DNA of 64,000 nt from QHXW01 sp963752965. GTDB taxonomy: Bacteria; Acidobacteriota; Terriglobia; Bryobacterales; Bryobacteraceae. Shown here one piece after another: positions 9,117-17,039 of the stretch. Both the position numbers and the translations under genes were made by a program. The first letter of the stretch is position 1, and every line of letters begins with the position of its first letter. The stretch covers positions 124,001-188,000 of the forward strand of contig CAVWAJ010000012.1 of assembly GCA_963752965.1 (NCBI GenBank). Reading direction: 5' to 3'. The notes beneath the pieces are model-generated. The model worked only from the letters and a program-made list of their open reading frames with translations, searched no databases and was not told where the DNA came from.

Positions 9117-9422
9117 TCAGTCCGCCGCCTTCACGCTCTCGACCTTGATCGTATCGCCGTCAACCGAGCCGGTGACCCTGACTCTCTGGCCGATGTGCCC
9201 TTCGACCTTCGAAGCATCATCGATTTTCAGCACCTTGTTATCCATGACGAAGACGGGAGCCGCGCCGCCCTTTACGCACTTCGCGGCGCAGTCCTTGTGC
9301 TCCGCGCTCGCGCCTTTGGCCCCGCACTTCGAATCGGAGATCCAGCCGGTAAACTCATCGGCCACGGCGGAAACCGCAAATAGCGAGAGGAGGAGAATCG
9401 CGGTTGTAATCAGTTTTTGCAA
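9117..9422 (-). CDS. DUF5818-like secreted protein
   Basis: A 101-residue secreted protein: signal peptide MQKLITTAILLLSLFAVSAVA, then FTGWISDSKCGAKGA, HKDCAAKCVKGGAAPVFVMD, and a small OB-like tail (VRVTGSVDGDTIKVESVK). The GWISDxxCG and CAxxCVKxGxxxVFV pattern is the DUF5818-type domain frequent in acidobacteria. The three conserved Cys after the signal peptide may form disulphides or bind metal. The start codon is TTG, supported by a perfect Shine-Dalgarno sequence 5 bases upstream. No partner gene is adjacent. Confidence 0.8.
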   Translation of the reverse strand: MQKLITTAILLLSLFAVSAVADEFTGWISDSKCGAKGASAEHKDCAAKCVKGGAAPVFVMDNKVLKIDDASKVEGHIGQRVRVTGSVDGDTIKVESVKAAD

Positions 9423-9427
9423 AACGC

Positions 9428-9435
9428 ACCTCCTT
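9428..9435 (-). promoter_or_regulatory. perfect ribosome binding site deciding a TTG start
   Basis: On the minus strand AAGGAGGT lies 5 bases before the TTG codon at 9422-9420. No ATG or GTG is available at a suitable distance, so this site fixes the start of the DUF5818-like gene. Confidence 0.75.
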
Positions 9436-9437
9436 AT

Positions 9438-10030
9438 TGGGTGACTGGGTCAGCATAGCCCATCCCGCGAGCCGAGGCAATGCTGGCGTCCGCCCGTCCG
9501 CCCGTGCTTGCGTCCGCCCGCAGAGTGTGCGTTAGCTCACGCTCCCACCCCTCATGTGCCGAAGCTGTCCCAGATTCCCTGTGTCCCCTTGCGGGGAATG
9601 TGACATTCCGGAACGCGGCGCATTGCAGTTGGCCTTGGCCTGCTGGTTCAACTCGAGATCCTTCCGGAGTCCAGTCCTGCTCTGGGATCGGATGATTCCA
9701 TAAACAAAACGCCTCAGCGTGAGCGCCAAAACTGGGATCGCCAAAGGATGAAACAGTTCTCGGGTGTTTTGTTCCCATCCACATTGCTAATCGATGGATT
9801 TAATGGGGGATATTCTTCTTGTACCGGACACTGAGCGCGCCTATACTAACCACTGTTTTAGATGGTACAGGTCCTGCAGGGCGGGGCCGGTGCGTCGCAC
9901 TTCACCTATCCTGGTGTGCTGGTCCTCCCCCGGAACTCCAATGCTGGGTCGGCGATTCGCGGCTTGGAAAAGGTGTGGAGCCCCTTTAGGAAATTCGAAA
10001 ACATCGTAGCGCTAGCTAGGGAGAAAACAT
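9438..10030. other. about 590 bases without a recognisable gene
   Basis: Only short frames without family likeness are present. A small GC-rich repeat of CGTCCGCC units lies at about 9488-9522. The stretch separates the DUF5818-like gene from a series of gene scraps and looks like decayed sequence. Confidence 0.5.
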
Positions 10031-10387
10031 ATGGCGCACAGCCACGGTAATGAATATCAGATCAATATTGTTCACGAGGACGGAACTGAGGAACTGAGCG
10101 AGTGGATGAATAGCCAAGAGCAGGTTGCTCAGGCGATGGCTGCGGTCCACAGGCCACGAGGCAAAGCTTACTGGCTTCGGGAACGAAACATTCTCTGTCC
10201 CAACTGCCCAGATAGGGAACAGAGAATCGCGGAATATCCCGTTACGGATATCCCGTCTCCACGATTCAGCCCACACGACTCCCGTTATCTGCTCGCAGTG
10301 AGGTCGATGGACCGGTACGCTTTGGTCTTTCCAGCGTCTTGGCGTACGCCGTACGCCAGCGCACCCACGAAATCGGCATCCGTATGA
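10031..10387 (+). CDS. small hypothetical protein, probably with a replaced C-terminus
   Basis: A good ribosome site (GGGAG, 10019-10023) precedes ATG 10031. The first about 95 residues (YQINIVHEDGTEELSEWM ... LCPNCPDREQRIAEYPVTD ... RFSPHDSRYLLAV) look like a genuine small protein with a CPNCP motif, seen only as a hypothetical protein. The last about 25 codons run through a permease fragment in the wrong frame, so the natural end was probably lost in a rearrangement. Confidence 0.45.
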   Translation: MAHSHGNEYQINIVHEDGTEELSEWMNSQEQVAQAMAAVHRPRGKAYWLRERNILCPNCPDREQRIAEYPVTDIPSPRFSPHDSRYLLAVRSMDRYALVFPASWRTPYASAPTKSASV

Positions 10388-10431
10388 TGCTCGGTGCGCA
10401 GCCCCGCGACGTGCTGGGCTCCGTGGTGCGG
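10326..10431 (+). pseudogene. fragment of a MacB/FtsX-like ABC permease
   Basis: One frame reads SSVLAYAVRQRTHEIGIRM and LGAQPRDVLGSVVR, the strongly conserved cytoplasmic segment of the acidobacterial MacB-like permease family (YAVxQRTxEIGIRMxLGA). Only about 35 codons remain and nothing of the flanking membrane domains is present, so this is a remnant. Confidence 0.75.
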
Positions 10432-10435
10432 CCCC

Positions 10436-10590
10436 CTGAGAAGTGGATTTCCGTGTTGTCTCGAGCTGTGGAAAATCAGCAAAAAGGCGCGAGGAATATC
10501 CTTCGCGCTGATACCCATACCTGTATCGATAACCTCCAAGCGAAACGTCTCCGCGTCTGGGGGCGTACAACGATCTGGCACAGGGCACCC
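10436..10590 (-). pseudogene. fragment of a histidine kinase ATPase domain
   Basis: On the minus strand FRLEVIDTGMGISAKDIP (the G1 box of the HATPase domain) is followed, after a shift of frame, by LFADFPQLETTRKSTSQG (F box and start of the G2 region). The piece lacks the H box, N box and end of the domain. It abuts the permease fragment, so two unrelated scraps were joined here. Confidence 0.7.
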
Positions 10591-10643
10591 ACCTTTCCTG
10601 CCCATGCCGGCCGGAGTAGAATCACGGTGAGAGGAGACAAGAA

Positions 10644-11189
10644 ATGAGCGTCATCGACGAAGTCGTCGCGGCGAATCAAACTTATGCAAGGTCGTTCAAC
10701 CTCGGTCATCTGCCGATGCCCCCGGCGCGCAAGCTGGCCGTCGTCGCCTGCATGGACGCGCGGCTCACCATTGAACCGATGTTGGGCCTAAAAACCGGCG
10801 AGGCGCACATCATCCGCAACGCCGGCGGGCTGATCACCGAGGACGCGCTGCGCTCGCTGGTCATCTCCCACCACTTGCTGGGCACGCGGGAAGTCCTCAT
10901 CATCAATCATACCGATTGCGGCATGCTCACCTTCCGCGACGAGGATCTGCGCGAGCGTCTCCGCAAGGAAACGGGCGCCGCGCCCGAGACTCCTCGCCGG
11001 TTCTATGCCTTCAGCGACATCGAGGAGAACCTCCACCGGCAGATCCAGGCGGCGCGCGAGCATTCCTGGATTCCGGCGGGCATCACTATCCGGGGCTTCG
11101 TGTACGACGTGCGGACGGGCTCGCTGCGGGAAGTGGAGGCCACCTTCTCAGCAGCAACCGGCGGCGCAGCAGACGAGTTCTCCTATTGA
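10644..11189 (+). CDS. beta-class carbonic anhydrase
   Basis: A 181-residue cytoplasmic enzyme interconverting CO2 and bicarbonate. The zinc and active-site motifs are visible: CMDARLTIEPMLGL (Cys ligand with the Asp-Arg dyad), AHIIRNAGGLITEDALRSL, and INHTDCGML (His and Cys ligands). The length and the short form fit the Rv1284-like beta-CA clade. A GAGGAG ribosome site lies just upstream of the ATG. The gene looks intact although both sides are decayed. Confidence 0.88.
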   Translation: MSVIDEVVAANQTYARSFNLGHLPMPPARKLAVVACMDARLTIEPMLGLKTGEAHIIRNAGGLITEDALRSLVISHHLLGTREVLIINHTDCGMLTFRDEDLRERLRKETGAAPETPRRFYAFSDIEENLHRQIQAAREHSWIPAGITIRGFVYDVRTGSLREVEATFSAATGGAADEFSY

Positions 11190-11326
11190 CGTGGAGCCCG
11201 CCCGCACTGCAGTGCCGACGAGCCGAGCAGCATGCAGTGGCAGATCCTTGAAGACGCGAAGGTCAAAGATCAGGTCGAGGACTGATCGATAGGTACGGAC
11301 GCCCGCCCACAGCCCCTATTGGCATA

Positions 11327-11503
11327 TGTGCCTTACATCGCCGATTTGTTTTCACGGCCGAGTGTGGGTACGTTAATCCCAAGCGTGGTGGGCCGCAAAG
11401 AATTCGGGAGGCCCAGGGCGGCAATCTCATCCACCCGATTCCCGGCGCTTGGTGCCCGCAGTGCGGCGCGAAGGTGGTGCAAGTCAGGCAGGAGGAGAAC
11501 TGA
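11327..11503 (+). pseudogene. zinc-ribbon protein fragment
   Basis: A 59-codon open frame without an ATG, GTG or TTG start at its head ends with NLIHPIPGAWCPQCGAKVVQ and VRQEEN before TGA. An earlier Cys pair element (TAECGYVNPKRGG) precedes it, so the piece resembles a small treble-clef or zinc-ribbon protein. It is probably the 3' part of a lost gene. The family is not recognised. Confidence 0.35.
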
Positions 11504-11704
11504 ATGGCTCTGCATTCACTAAAAGCGATTTTGTTTAGGCCATCTGGCGTCGTGCACATTCGCTCGTGATCCAAGCCGGGCTGTGCGGTAGTAGCCTGTC
11601 GGCCATCACGTCCCTCTTCTGCGTTGCATTCTTGGAAGTTCTCAATTCCCAGTTCGAACACGCAGCGATGCTCTACGGGGGATCGCCCGCTTCGGCCCAC
11701 TCCT

Positions 11705-11761
11705 TCACCTCGGCTCAAATCGATAGCCCCGGCCTGGGACCCTGATGATGTAGCGGCGTTC
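11705..11761 (-). pseudogene. end of a winged-helix (Trans_reg_C) domain
   Basis: The minus strand encodes RRYIIRVPGRGYRFEPR followed by a stop. YIxTVPGRGYRF is the wing and last strand of OmpR/CadC-type DNA-binding domains, which in acidobacteria often head large TPR or TolB-like regulators. Only this tail is recognisable. Confidence 0.6.
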
Positions 11762-11781
11762 GCGATGGCTAAGTCGAGCCG

Positions 11782-12021
11782 GCGGACTTCGATCCGAATG
11801 CCTATGGCTATCGGCCGAAGCGGAGCGCGCAAGAGGCAATCCAGAAAGTGCACAAGCTACTCTGTGCAGGCTACGCCGATGTGGTGGACGCTGATCTGTC
11901 GAAGTACTTTGATACCATCCCACACTCCGAACTGATGCAATGCGTGGCTCGGAGGATTGTCGATCGGGACATGCTGCGTCTGATCAAGATGTGGTTAAAG
12001 GTGCCTTGCACGCGGTACTGA
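11782..12021 (+). pseudogene. fragment of a group II intron reverse transcriptase
   Basis: An uninterrupted 79-codon frame begins ADFDPNAYGYRPKRSAQEAI and continues YADVVDADLSKYFDTIPH, then LMQCVARRIVDRDMLRLIKM. GYRPxRSAxxAI and DxDxxxFFDxIxH are RT domains 2 and 3 of group II intron maturases. The upstream RT-0/1 part and everything after motif 4 are missing, and no intron RNA structure is seen nearby, so this is a remnant. Confidence 0.8.
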
Positions 12022-12300
12022 CCTTCACACCGCCGCTGGCATCGTAGTATGATCGGCGGCATGGATGGCCCCCAACTTCTCACGGTGTGTAGCTACATTC
12101 GGCAGCTCATGGAGTGAACCTCCGCCCTGTAATACAACGTTCTCGCCCTCTCCGCTTGCGTTGCCGGCCGAAGAGTGCCGCCTGACCCGTCGTTGCAGCG
12201 AACTCGCTGCCCTCGCCGCTGAACTCGATCTCCGTGTCCGCATCCCCATCCGCAGTCTGCTGATCGTGACGCAAGTCGCAGCCGAACTCGCATAACAAGC
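12022..12300. other. 279 bases without a recognisable gene
   Basis: Short frames exist on both strands but none resembles a known family. The stretch ends at the TA target of the IS630 element. Confidence 0.4.
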
Positions 12301-12302
12301 TA

Positions 12303-13467
12303 GTGTAGTGCGGCATGCAGATTAACGATTATGCAGCGCGTGGCGGGCGCGCTTGACCTTTTCCAGAATATCGGACGCTTTGGCGGTCCAGACAAACGGT
12401 TTGGGATGGTCGTTGTGCTGGTCAATGTAGTCGCCAATGGCCATGATCAGTTCCTCGACGTCGCGGAAGATGCCTCGCCGCAGCCGATTCTGAGTGAGGT
12501 CACGGAAGAAACGCTCCACCATGTTCAGCCATGAACTGCTGGTGGGAGTGAAGTACACGTGGAAGCGCGGATGGCGGGCCAGCCACTTCTCAACCTTGGG
12601 ATGTTTGTGCGTGGCATAGTTATCCGCGATCAGATGGATTTGCTTGCCTGCAGGGGTGACTTGGTCAATCACGCGCAGGAATTTCAGCCACTCCTGATGC
12701 CGGTGCCGGTCGTCGCACATGCTGATTACGGTGCCATCGAGCGTGCTCATGGCCGCAAACAGGGTTGCCGTTCCGTTGCGCTTGTAGTCGTGGGTCATCG
12801 TTCCGCAGCGTCCCTTCTTCAGCGGCAGGCCAGGTTGCGTGCGGTCCAGTGCTTGGATCTGGCTCTTCTCATCGGCGCAGAGGACGATGGCGTGTTCTGG
12901 CGGGTTGAGATAAAGCCCGATGATGGCGTCCAGTTTCTCGGCGAACTCGGGATCGTGGCTCACCTTGAAGGTCCGCGCCAAGTGCGGCTTCAGACCATGT
13001 TTCTGCCAGATCCGGCGCACGCTCTTTTCACTGACGCCTGCGGCCTCTGCCATGGTGCGCGTGCTCCAGTGGGTCGCGTTGTCGGGCTTCTCCTGCGTGG
13101 TTCTCCGGATCACCTCTTGCACCTGGGCCGGTGTGATGGTTGGTGTTCTTCCCGGGCGCGGCGCATCTTTGTCCAGCGCCGCAAAACCACCGTCCAGAAA
13201 CCGATTCCGCCAGCGCGCGGCCTTCTCCGGTGTGATCTTCAACTCCGCCGCGATCTGCTGATCTTGCAGCCCCGCTCCGGCCAACAAAACGATCCGCGCT
13301 CGTTCCACGCTCCGTGCCGGCGCGCTGCGAGCTCGGGCCCGAGATTCCAGGATCTCTTGCTGGTCAGAACTCAGAACCACGGGTCGCGCCACGCGCATCG
13401 TCTTCGGTCCTCCTATTGTAAAGACGACGCGTATTCTATAATCGTTACTATTTATGCCGCACTACAC
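12303..13467. mobile_element. IS630-family insertion sequence
   Basis: A 1165-bp element carrying one transposase gene. The ends are inverted repeats: GTGTAGTGCGGCAT...TAACGATTAT at 12303-12332 and the complement at 13438-13467, with 14 and 10 matching bases around a variable centre of 6. Both ends are flanked by TA (12301-12302 and 13468-13469), the target dinucleotide duplicated by this family. The element looks complete. Confidence 0.88.
12322..13398 (-). CDS. IS630 family transposase
   Basis: A 358-residue Tc1/mariner-like transposase. An N-terminal HTH region (QDQQIAAELKITPEKAARWR) and a second one (WSTRTMAEAAGVSEKSVRRI) precede the DDE core: Asp in IVLCADEKSQIQALDR, Asp in IHLIADNYATHKHPKV, Glu in TSSSWLNMVERFFRDLTQ. 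All catalytic residues are present and the frame is intact, so the element may be active. Confidence 0.93.
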   Translation of the reverse strand: MRVARPVVLSSDQQEILESRARARSAPARSVERARIVLLAGAGLQDQQIAAELKITPEKAARWRNRFLDGGFAALDKDAPRPGRTPTITPAQVQEVIRRTTQEKPDNATHWSTRTMAEAAGVSEKSVRRIWQKHGLKPHLARTFKVSHDPEFAEKLDAIIGLYLNPPEHAIVLCADEKSQIQALDRTQPGLPLKKGRCGTMTHDYKRNGTATLFAAMSTLDGTVISMCDDRHRHQEWLKFLRVIDQVTPAGKQIHLIADNYATHKHPKVEKWLARHPRFHVYFTPTSSSWLNMVERFFRDLTQNRLRRGIFRDVEELIMAIGDYIDQHNDHPKPFVWTAKASDILEKVKRARHALHNR

Positions 13468-13493
13468 TAGCACGATTTCATCGAGCGCACTTT

Positions 13494-14129
13494 TCAGGCC
13501 CTACCCAAAGGCGTAATGATCATCTGCGGCCCGAGTTCGCGGCTCGACAGCACGCGGTCAATCATTCCGTATTCGACGGCCTGCTCGGCACTCATGATGT
13601 AATCGCGATCCACGTCCCGGGCGATGCGATCGATGGGCTGGCCGGTGAATTCCGACAGGATCTGGTTGAGAGTCGCGCGCATGCGCAGAATTTCCTTGGC
13701 GTAAATGTCGATGTCCGCCGCCTGGCCCGCCAGCCCCTCCATGGAAGGCTGGTGAATTATGATACGAGAATTGGGAAGGCTGAAGCGCTTGCCTTTTGCT
13801 CCGGCGGCCAGCAGCACTGCGGCCATCGACGCGGCTTGTCCGACGCAAAACGTGACGATGTCGGGCCGGACGAATTTCATCGTATCCAGAATCGCAAGTC
13901 CCGCGGTAATCGATCCGCCCGGCGAGTTGAGGTATAGCGAAATATCCCGTTCCGGATCTTCGGCCTCGAGGAAGAGCAACTGGGCAATCACGAGGTTGGA
14001 GACCTGATCGTCGATCGGCGTGCCAAGAAAAATGATGTTCTCTTTCAGCAGCCGCGAGTAGATATCGTACGCCCGTTCTCCCCGTGAGGTCTCCTCGACC
14101 ACCATGGGGACCAGTACAGAATGACCCAT
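13494..14129 (-). CDS. clpP: ATP-dependent Clp protease proteolytic subunit
   Basis: Serine peptidase that forms the ClpP barrel and degrades proteins delivered by Clp ATPases. The start at 14129 (MGHSVLVPMVVEETSRGERA) is supported by GAAGGA 7 bases upstream; the frame continues to 14180 but without family likeness. Catalytic Ser lies in FCVGQAASMAAVLLAAGA, His in SRIIIHQPSMEG, and Asp in the DVDRDYIMSAEQAVEYG region. About 211 residues, normal for the family. No clpX or tig is next to it in the window; an IS630 element sits directly downstream. Confidence 0.93.
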   Translation of the reverse strand: MGHSVLVPMVVEETSRGERAYDIYSRLLKENIIFLGTPIDDQVSNLVIAQLLFLEAEDPERDISLYLNSPGGSITAGLAILDTMKFVRPDIVTFCVGQAASMAAVLLAAGAKGKRFSLPNSRIIIHQPSMEGLAGQAADIDIYAKEILRMRATLNQILSEFTGQPIDRIARDVDRDYIMSAEQAVEYGMIDRVLSSRELGPQMIITPLGRA

Positions 14130-14329
14130 TCGAATTCCTTCCCTCCCGCCATCATATAAGTTCTGGACGTCGCGACGCACATGGAGATGGCGCAGATTGG
14201 GAAGTGTCTTGTGAAACGCCGGTCACATGATCAATGCCCACATGTCGGCACGCGTTCACAATCGAAGCGAAGCTCAAGTTCACAAGATCTCTTCCCTTGA
14301 TGTTCTCGCCACACAGAGGTAATGTCCAC

Positions 14330-15028
14330 ATGGCTTCCGAGCCCCTGTTAGTGAACAACAGCGGTAAATGCACGCTTTTGGTCAACAACATTAGTTCATC
14401 CTCGGCTGATTTCCTGGTCCCCGAGATACTGTCTTACCCAATCGCTGTCGCCGCCGGAACTTCCGTGTCGCTGCCCATCCGTTTTCAACCTACAGGTCTT
14501 GGCCCAACGCCGGTCGGAACGGCTATAACCGTAGACAGCAACGATTCACGAGGTCCGCAGTCCATTGAGGTCTCCGGCAACGCGCCCGCCGGCAAACTGG
14601 CCGTGACCGGATCCACATTCTTCAGCTGTGTGCCGGGGTGCTGCACGGAGGAGCGCACCATCTCAATCTGCAACGTAGGCGACTGCAAGCTTCGCGTTTC
14701 GAGCGTTGCCTTTAAACGCAAGAGCTGCCACTGGAGGCTCATCAACAATCCGTTCCCGGCCACGCTTCATCCGGGCTCGTGCCTGGCCGTCGTCATTCGT
14801 TATAAAGCGACACAGAAATTTCCACGGCCCTGCGAAATCGTCATCATCAGCGATGATCCAACCACTCCGGTCAAGACCCTCGACGTTCTCGCTACCACTG
14901 TCTGGAACGAATGCGGCTGCAAGAAATGCTGCGACAACTGTCGTAAAGGCAGCTGCGAGAAACGACACTGCGATCCCTGCTGTTGCGACAAGTGCCACGA
15001 CGATTGCGATGATGAGCACGACGGGTGA
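14330..15028 (+). CDS. choice-of-anchor/ASH-type Ig-like protein with a Cys-rich tail
   Basis: About 230 residues. The first two thirds resemble two Ig-like domains of the ASH/HYDIN or choice-of-anchor D type (SADFLVPEILSYPIAVAAGT, RFQPTGLGPTPVGT, ISICNVGDCKLRVSSVAF, VIRYKATQKFPRPCEIVIIS). The last about 40 residues are a striking Cys/His/Asp-rich tail (ECGCKKCCDNCRKGSCEKRH, CDPCCCDKCHDDCDDEHDG) that could bind metal or be heavily disulphide-bonded. No signal peptide is evident with this start; the frame is open to 14234. The N-terminus may be missing. Confidence 0.6.
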   Translation: MASEPLLVNNSGKCTLLVNNISSSSADFLVPEILSYPIAVAAGTSVSLPIRFQPTGLGPTPVGTAITVDSNDSRGPQSIEVSGNAPAGKLAVTGSTFFSCVPGCCTEERTISICNVGDCKLRVSSVAFKRKSCHWRLINNPFPATLHPGSCLAVVIRYKATQKFPRPCEIVIISDDPTTPVKTLDVLATTVWNECGCKKCCDNCRKGSCEKRHCDPCCCDKCHDDCDDEHDG

Positions 15029-15295
15029 TGAGCACGGCTATTATTGATCAGGGCTGTCCTGCAGACACTCAGGACGACGATCACCTGTCGACGGCGAAGT
15101 GACTTCTCGGAAGAAGGGCCGGGACTGCTAGCGCCTTTTCGGGCATCAAAGGATGAAAGTTTAATCGCGACTCACAAAGGGTAGGTCTGTGAAACGCACG
15201 CTTGAATGAGATGTAGTTCTCAAATGCCAACAAAGATTCCGACCGCTCGCACGGGTTGGCTCTTTAGTCATCCCGGAGAAATGCCTTACCAAGGA
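15029..15295. other. 267 bases without a recognisable gene
   Basis: Nothing recognisable is seen between the Cys-rich protein gene and copy B of the dispersed repeat. Confidence 0.4.
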
Positions 15296-15402
15296 TCGAC
15301 TTGTGGCTGTCGAAAAATCCATCCGACACTAAAGTCGGCCAGCTTTTCGAAGGTGACGTGAGGGACAGCCTGAAAATAATCAACTGCCATAAAGGAAGCA
15401 GT
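15296..15402 (-). repeat. diverged dispersed repeat, copy B
   Basis: Reverse-complement counterpart of 8858-8965. On the minus strand it reads ATTTTCAGGCTGTCCCTCAC ... GATGGATTTTTCGACAGCC. It stands alone, away from any transposase gene, so if the repeat is an element end then copy B is a solo end or a scrap. The following 420 bases to the omega-like gene hold no recognisable gene apart from the ATPase scrap. Confidence 0.6.
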
Positions 15403-15824
15403 AGTTTTCGCGTCAAATCCCTGAAGCACTTGCTGCTGAACGGGTAATAGCCCATACCTACCGATGATGCAAACGTCAGGCGTAATTCAACGTCGTCCCG
15501 AGGGTATCATCGAAGCCTGCTTTTTTAGCAACTTCTTCAGCTTGCGTGGCAGTCTCTGTTTGTCCTTCTTGGGTAATTTCGGTTTCTTCATGTGATCTTC
15601 GTGATTATAGCGGCTGTGCTGCCTGCCCATGTGGCGGAGGACCTCGGCCGCAGGCAACGCTTATAAGCGATCGCCTGGTGAGACTCTGCGGGTTCCTCGA
15701 TCCGCGTGATGGATGGGATCACCGATCGCTTCGCATCAGCGGTGGCCCTTGCGGAACATGAGAGTCCCGACGAAGACGCAGATCGCCACGACAACCTGAA
15801 ACGGATCCGCGTTGATTCCGCGGT

Positions 15825-15866
15825 TTGCAGCGCATCGGCATAGCACAGGCGCTGCTGAATGAACCG
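15825..15866 (+). pseudogene. scrap of an ABC transporter ATPase
   Basis: Fourteen codons read QRIGIAQALLNEPG, which is the conserved stretch between the ABC signature and Walker B of ABC ATPases (QRxGIAQALLNxPxL). Nothing else of the domain is present. The same frame runs on into the omega-like gene, so the two are artificially fused. Confidence 0.5.
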
Positions 15867-15920
15867 GGATTTAAGACCCATCCCCGGCCACATAGCAACT
15901 ATAATGTCTTCAGAGGTACC

Positions 15921-16154
15921 ATGGCTGACCTTGGACCGCGAAATAACATCCACTGCACCATTCCGGACGATCCGGAACAGAGCACCTATCGATTCATCGT
16001 CGTCGCCGCCAAGCGCGCGCGGCAACTGCAGGGCGGTGCGCGGCCCTTTCTGCCTAGTTCTTCGAAACCGACGGTGATTGCGATGGAAGAGGTGCGCCGC
16101 GGGCTCGTGAAGTATGAGATAGTGATTAAGTCGGTAGGCACCCTCGCGGCATGA
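15921..16154 (+). CDS. RNA polymerase omega subunit-like protein (orphan)
   Basis: Seventy-seven residues from ATG 15921 (AGAGG ribosome site at 15912-15916). STYRFIVVAAKRARQLQGGA and KPTVIAMEEVRRGLVKYEI are the two conserved segments of RpoZ omega, which wraps the beta' tail and aids polymerase assembly. The usual acidobacterial rpoZ lies next to gmk; here it stands alone among gene scraps, so this is probably an extra copy. Reading the frame from 15825 would add an unrelated ATPase scrap. Confidence 0.65.
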   Translation: MADLGPRNNIHCTIPDDPEQSTYRFIVVAAKRARQLQGGARPFLPSSSKPTVIAMEEVRRGLVKYEIVIKSVGTLAA

Positions 16155-16337
16155 AGTCACACGTCGTGGGGATCGGCATCCTCTAGAGAATGCACCAGAG
16201 CGTTGGCACACGAGCCAGTTATGACGGGAACGAAGGATAACCAGAAGCGCGTGCGCTGCTGCCGCATATGTGTGCGCTCATGAGACTCGGCTTCGCGGGG
16301 TCAGTCGGCGGAGGTTCCAGGCTATAATCTCCACATC

Positions 16338-16484
16338 ATGCTGGTCGTCCTCGGATGCGTGATCGGCCTTACCGCCGTAATTGGAATCGCGCGGGCGTTG
16401 AAGGCACGAAGCACACTCAACGAGAATCGGAGGATGCGCAATTATCTTCGGCGGATCGCGTCTGACCGGAACCGAGATTTCTGA
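16338..16484 (+). CDS. small single-pass membrane protein
   Basis: A 48-codon frame: MLVVLGCVIGLTAVIGIARA is a plain N-terminal membrane helix, followed by a basic tail (RRMRNYLRRIASDRNRDF). No ribosome site is visible, but TATAAT lies at 16323-16328, 10 bases before the ATG, which would suit a leaderless transcript. The family is not recognised and the call rests on composition. Confidence 0.3.
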   Translation: MLVVLGCVIGLTAVIGIARALKARSTLNENRRMRNYLRRIASDRNRDF

Positions 16485-16578
16485 GGCCGGACCTTCCTGG
16501 TTCGCCACACTTCGCCAATAAAGAACTCCTCCGGAGAGTCGAGGACAGCGAATACGCATTTCACAGCTTCAGATCTGT

Positions 16579-16890
16579 GTTAACCACAGGGTGGGCCGAA
16601 TTGTTCGGGTCCCCGAATGATTTTGTTAGCCCACCCGCTAGTTAACGGGCAGATCTGAGGGACGACCCACACGTTTTGCTCGATCTCAGTCCGGCCATAG
16701 TTCACGATCCCGAGCAGAAGTCGTTTGCAATCAATGTCCGATACTCCACATGTGGTTTACATAGCCGGAGTGTGCAAACGTGGTCAGTATCATTATTAGA
16801 TCGGCGGCTCCGAGTTGGGTGTGTTAACAAGCGGGGGACTTTTCAAAATCGTTTGGGGACCCAAACAATTCGGCCCACCCTGTAGTTAAC
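16579..16890. mobile_element. MITE-like element with 68-bp terminal inverted repeats
   Basis: Two 68-base arms (16579-16646 and 16823-16890), each starting and ending with GTTAAC, are inverted copies of each other around a 176-base centre without a gene. Each arm contains a hairpin: TTCGGGTCCCCGAA in the left arm and GTTTGGGGACCCAAAC in the right, so both strands of the stem changed together. The left arm also has an outer stem GGGTGGGC/GCCCACCC. No transposase is encoded, which fits a non-autonomous element. Confidence 0.7.
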
Positions 16891-17039
16891 GCGCATGCGC
16901 TGAAGATTTCTGCGTGCACAGTTACCTGCGATGAGTGGCGGCGGTTCATGGGGCGGTTGATTTCGCGTTTCCACCAGCGATCAGCAGACTCTACCGATGC
17001 AGAGCCACGCCATGCGTGAGTATGCGTGCCGGCGCGGCT

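Noticed and set aside
15588..16211. Minus-strand frame of 207 codons over the omega-like gene
   Set aside because: Composition is Arg/Ser-rich and it has no motif, while the plus strand gives a recognisable RpoZ segment.
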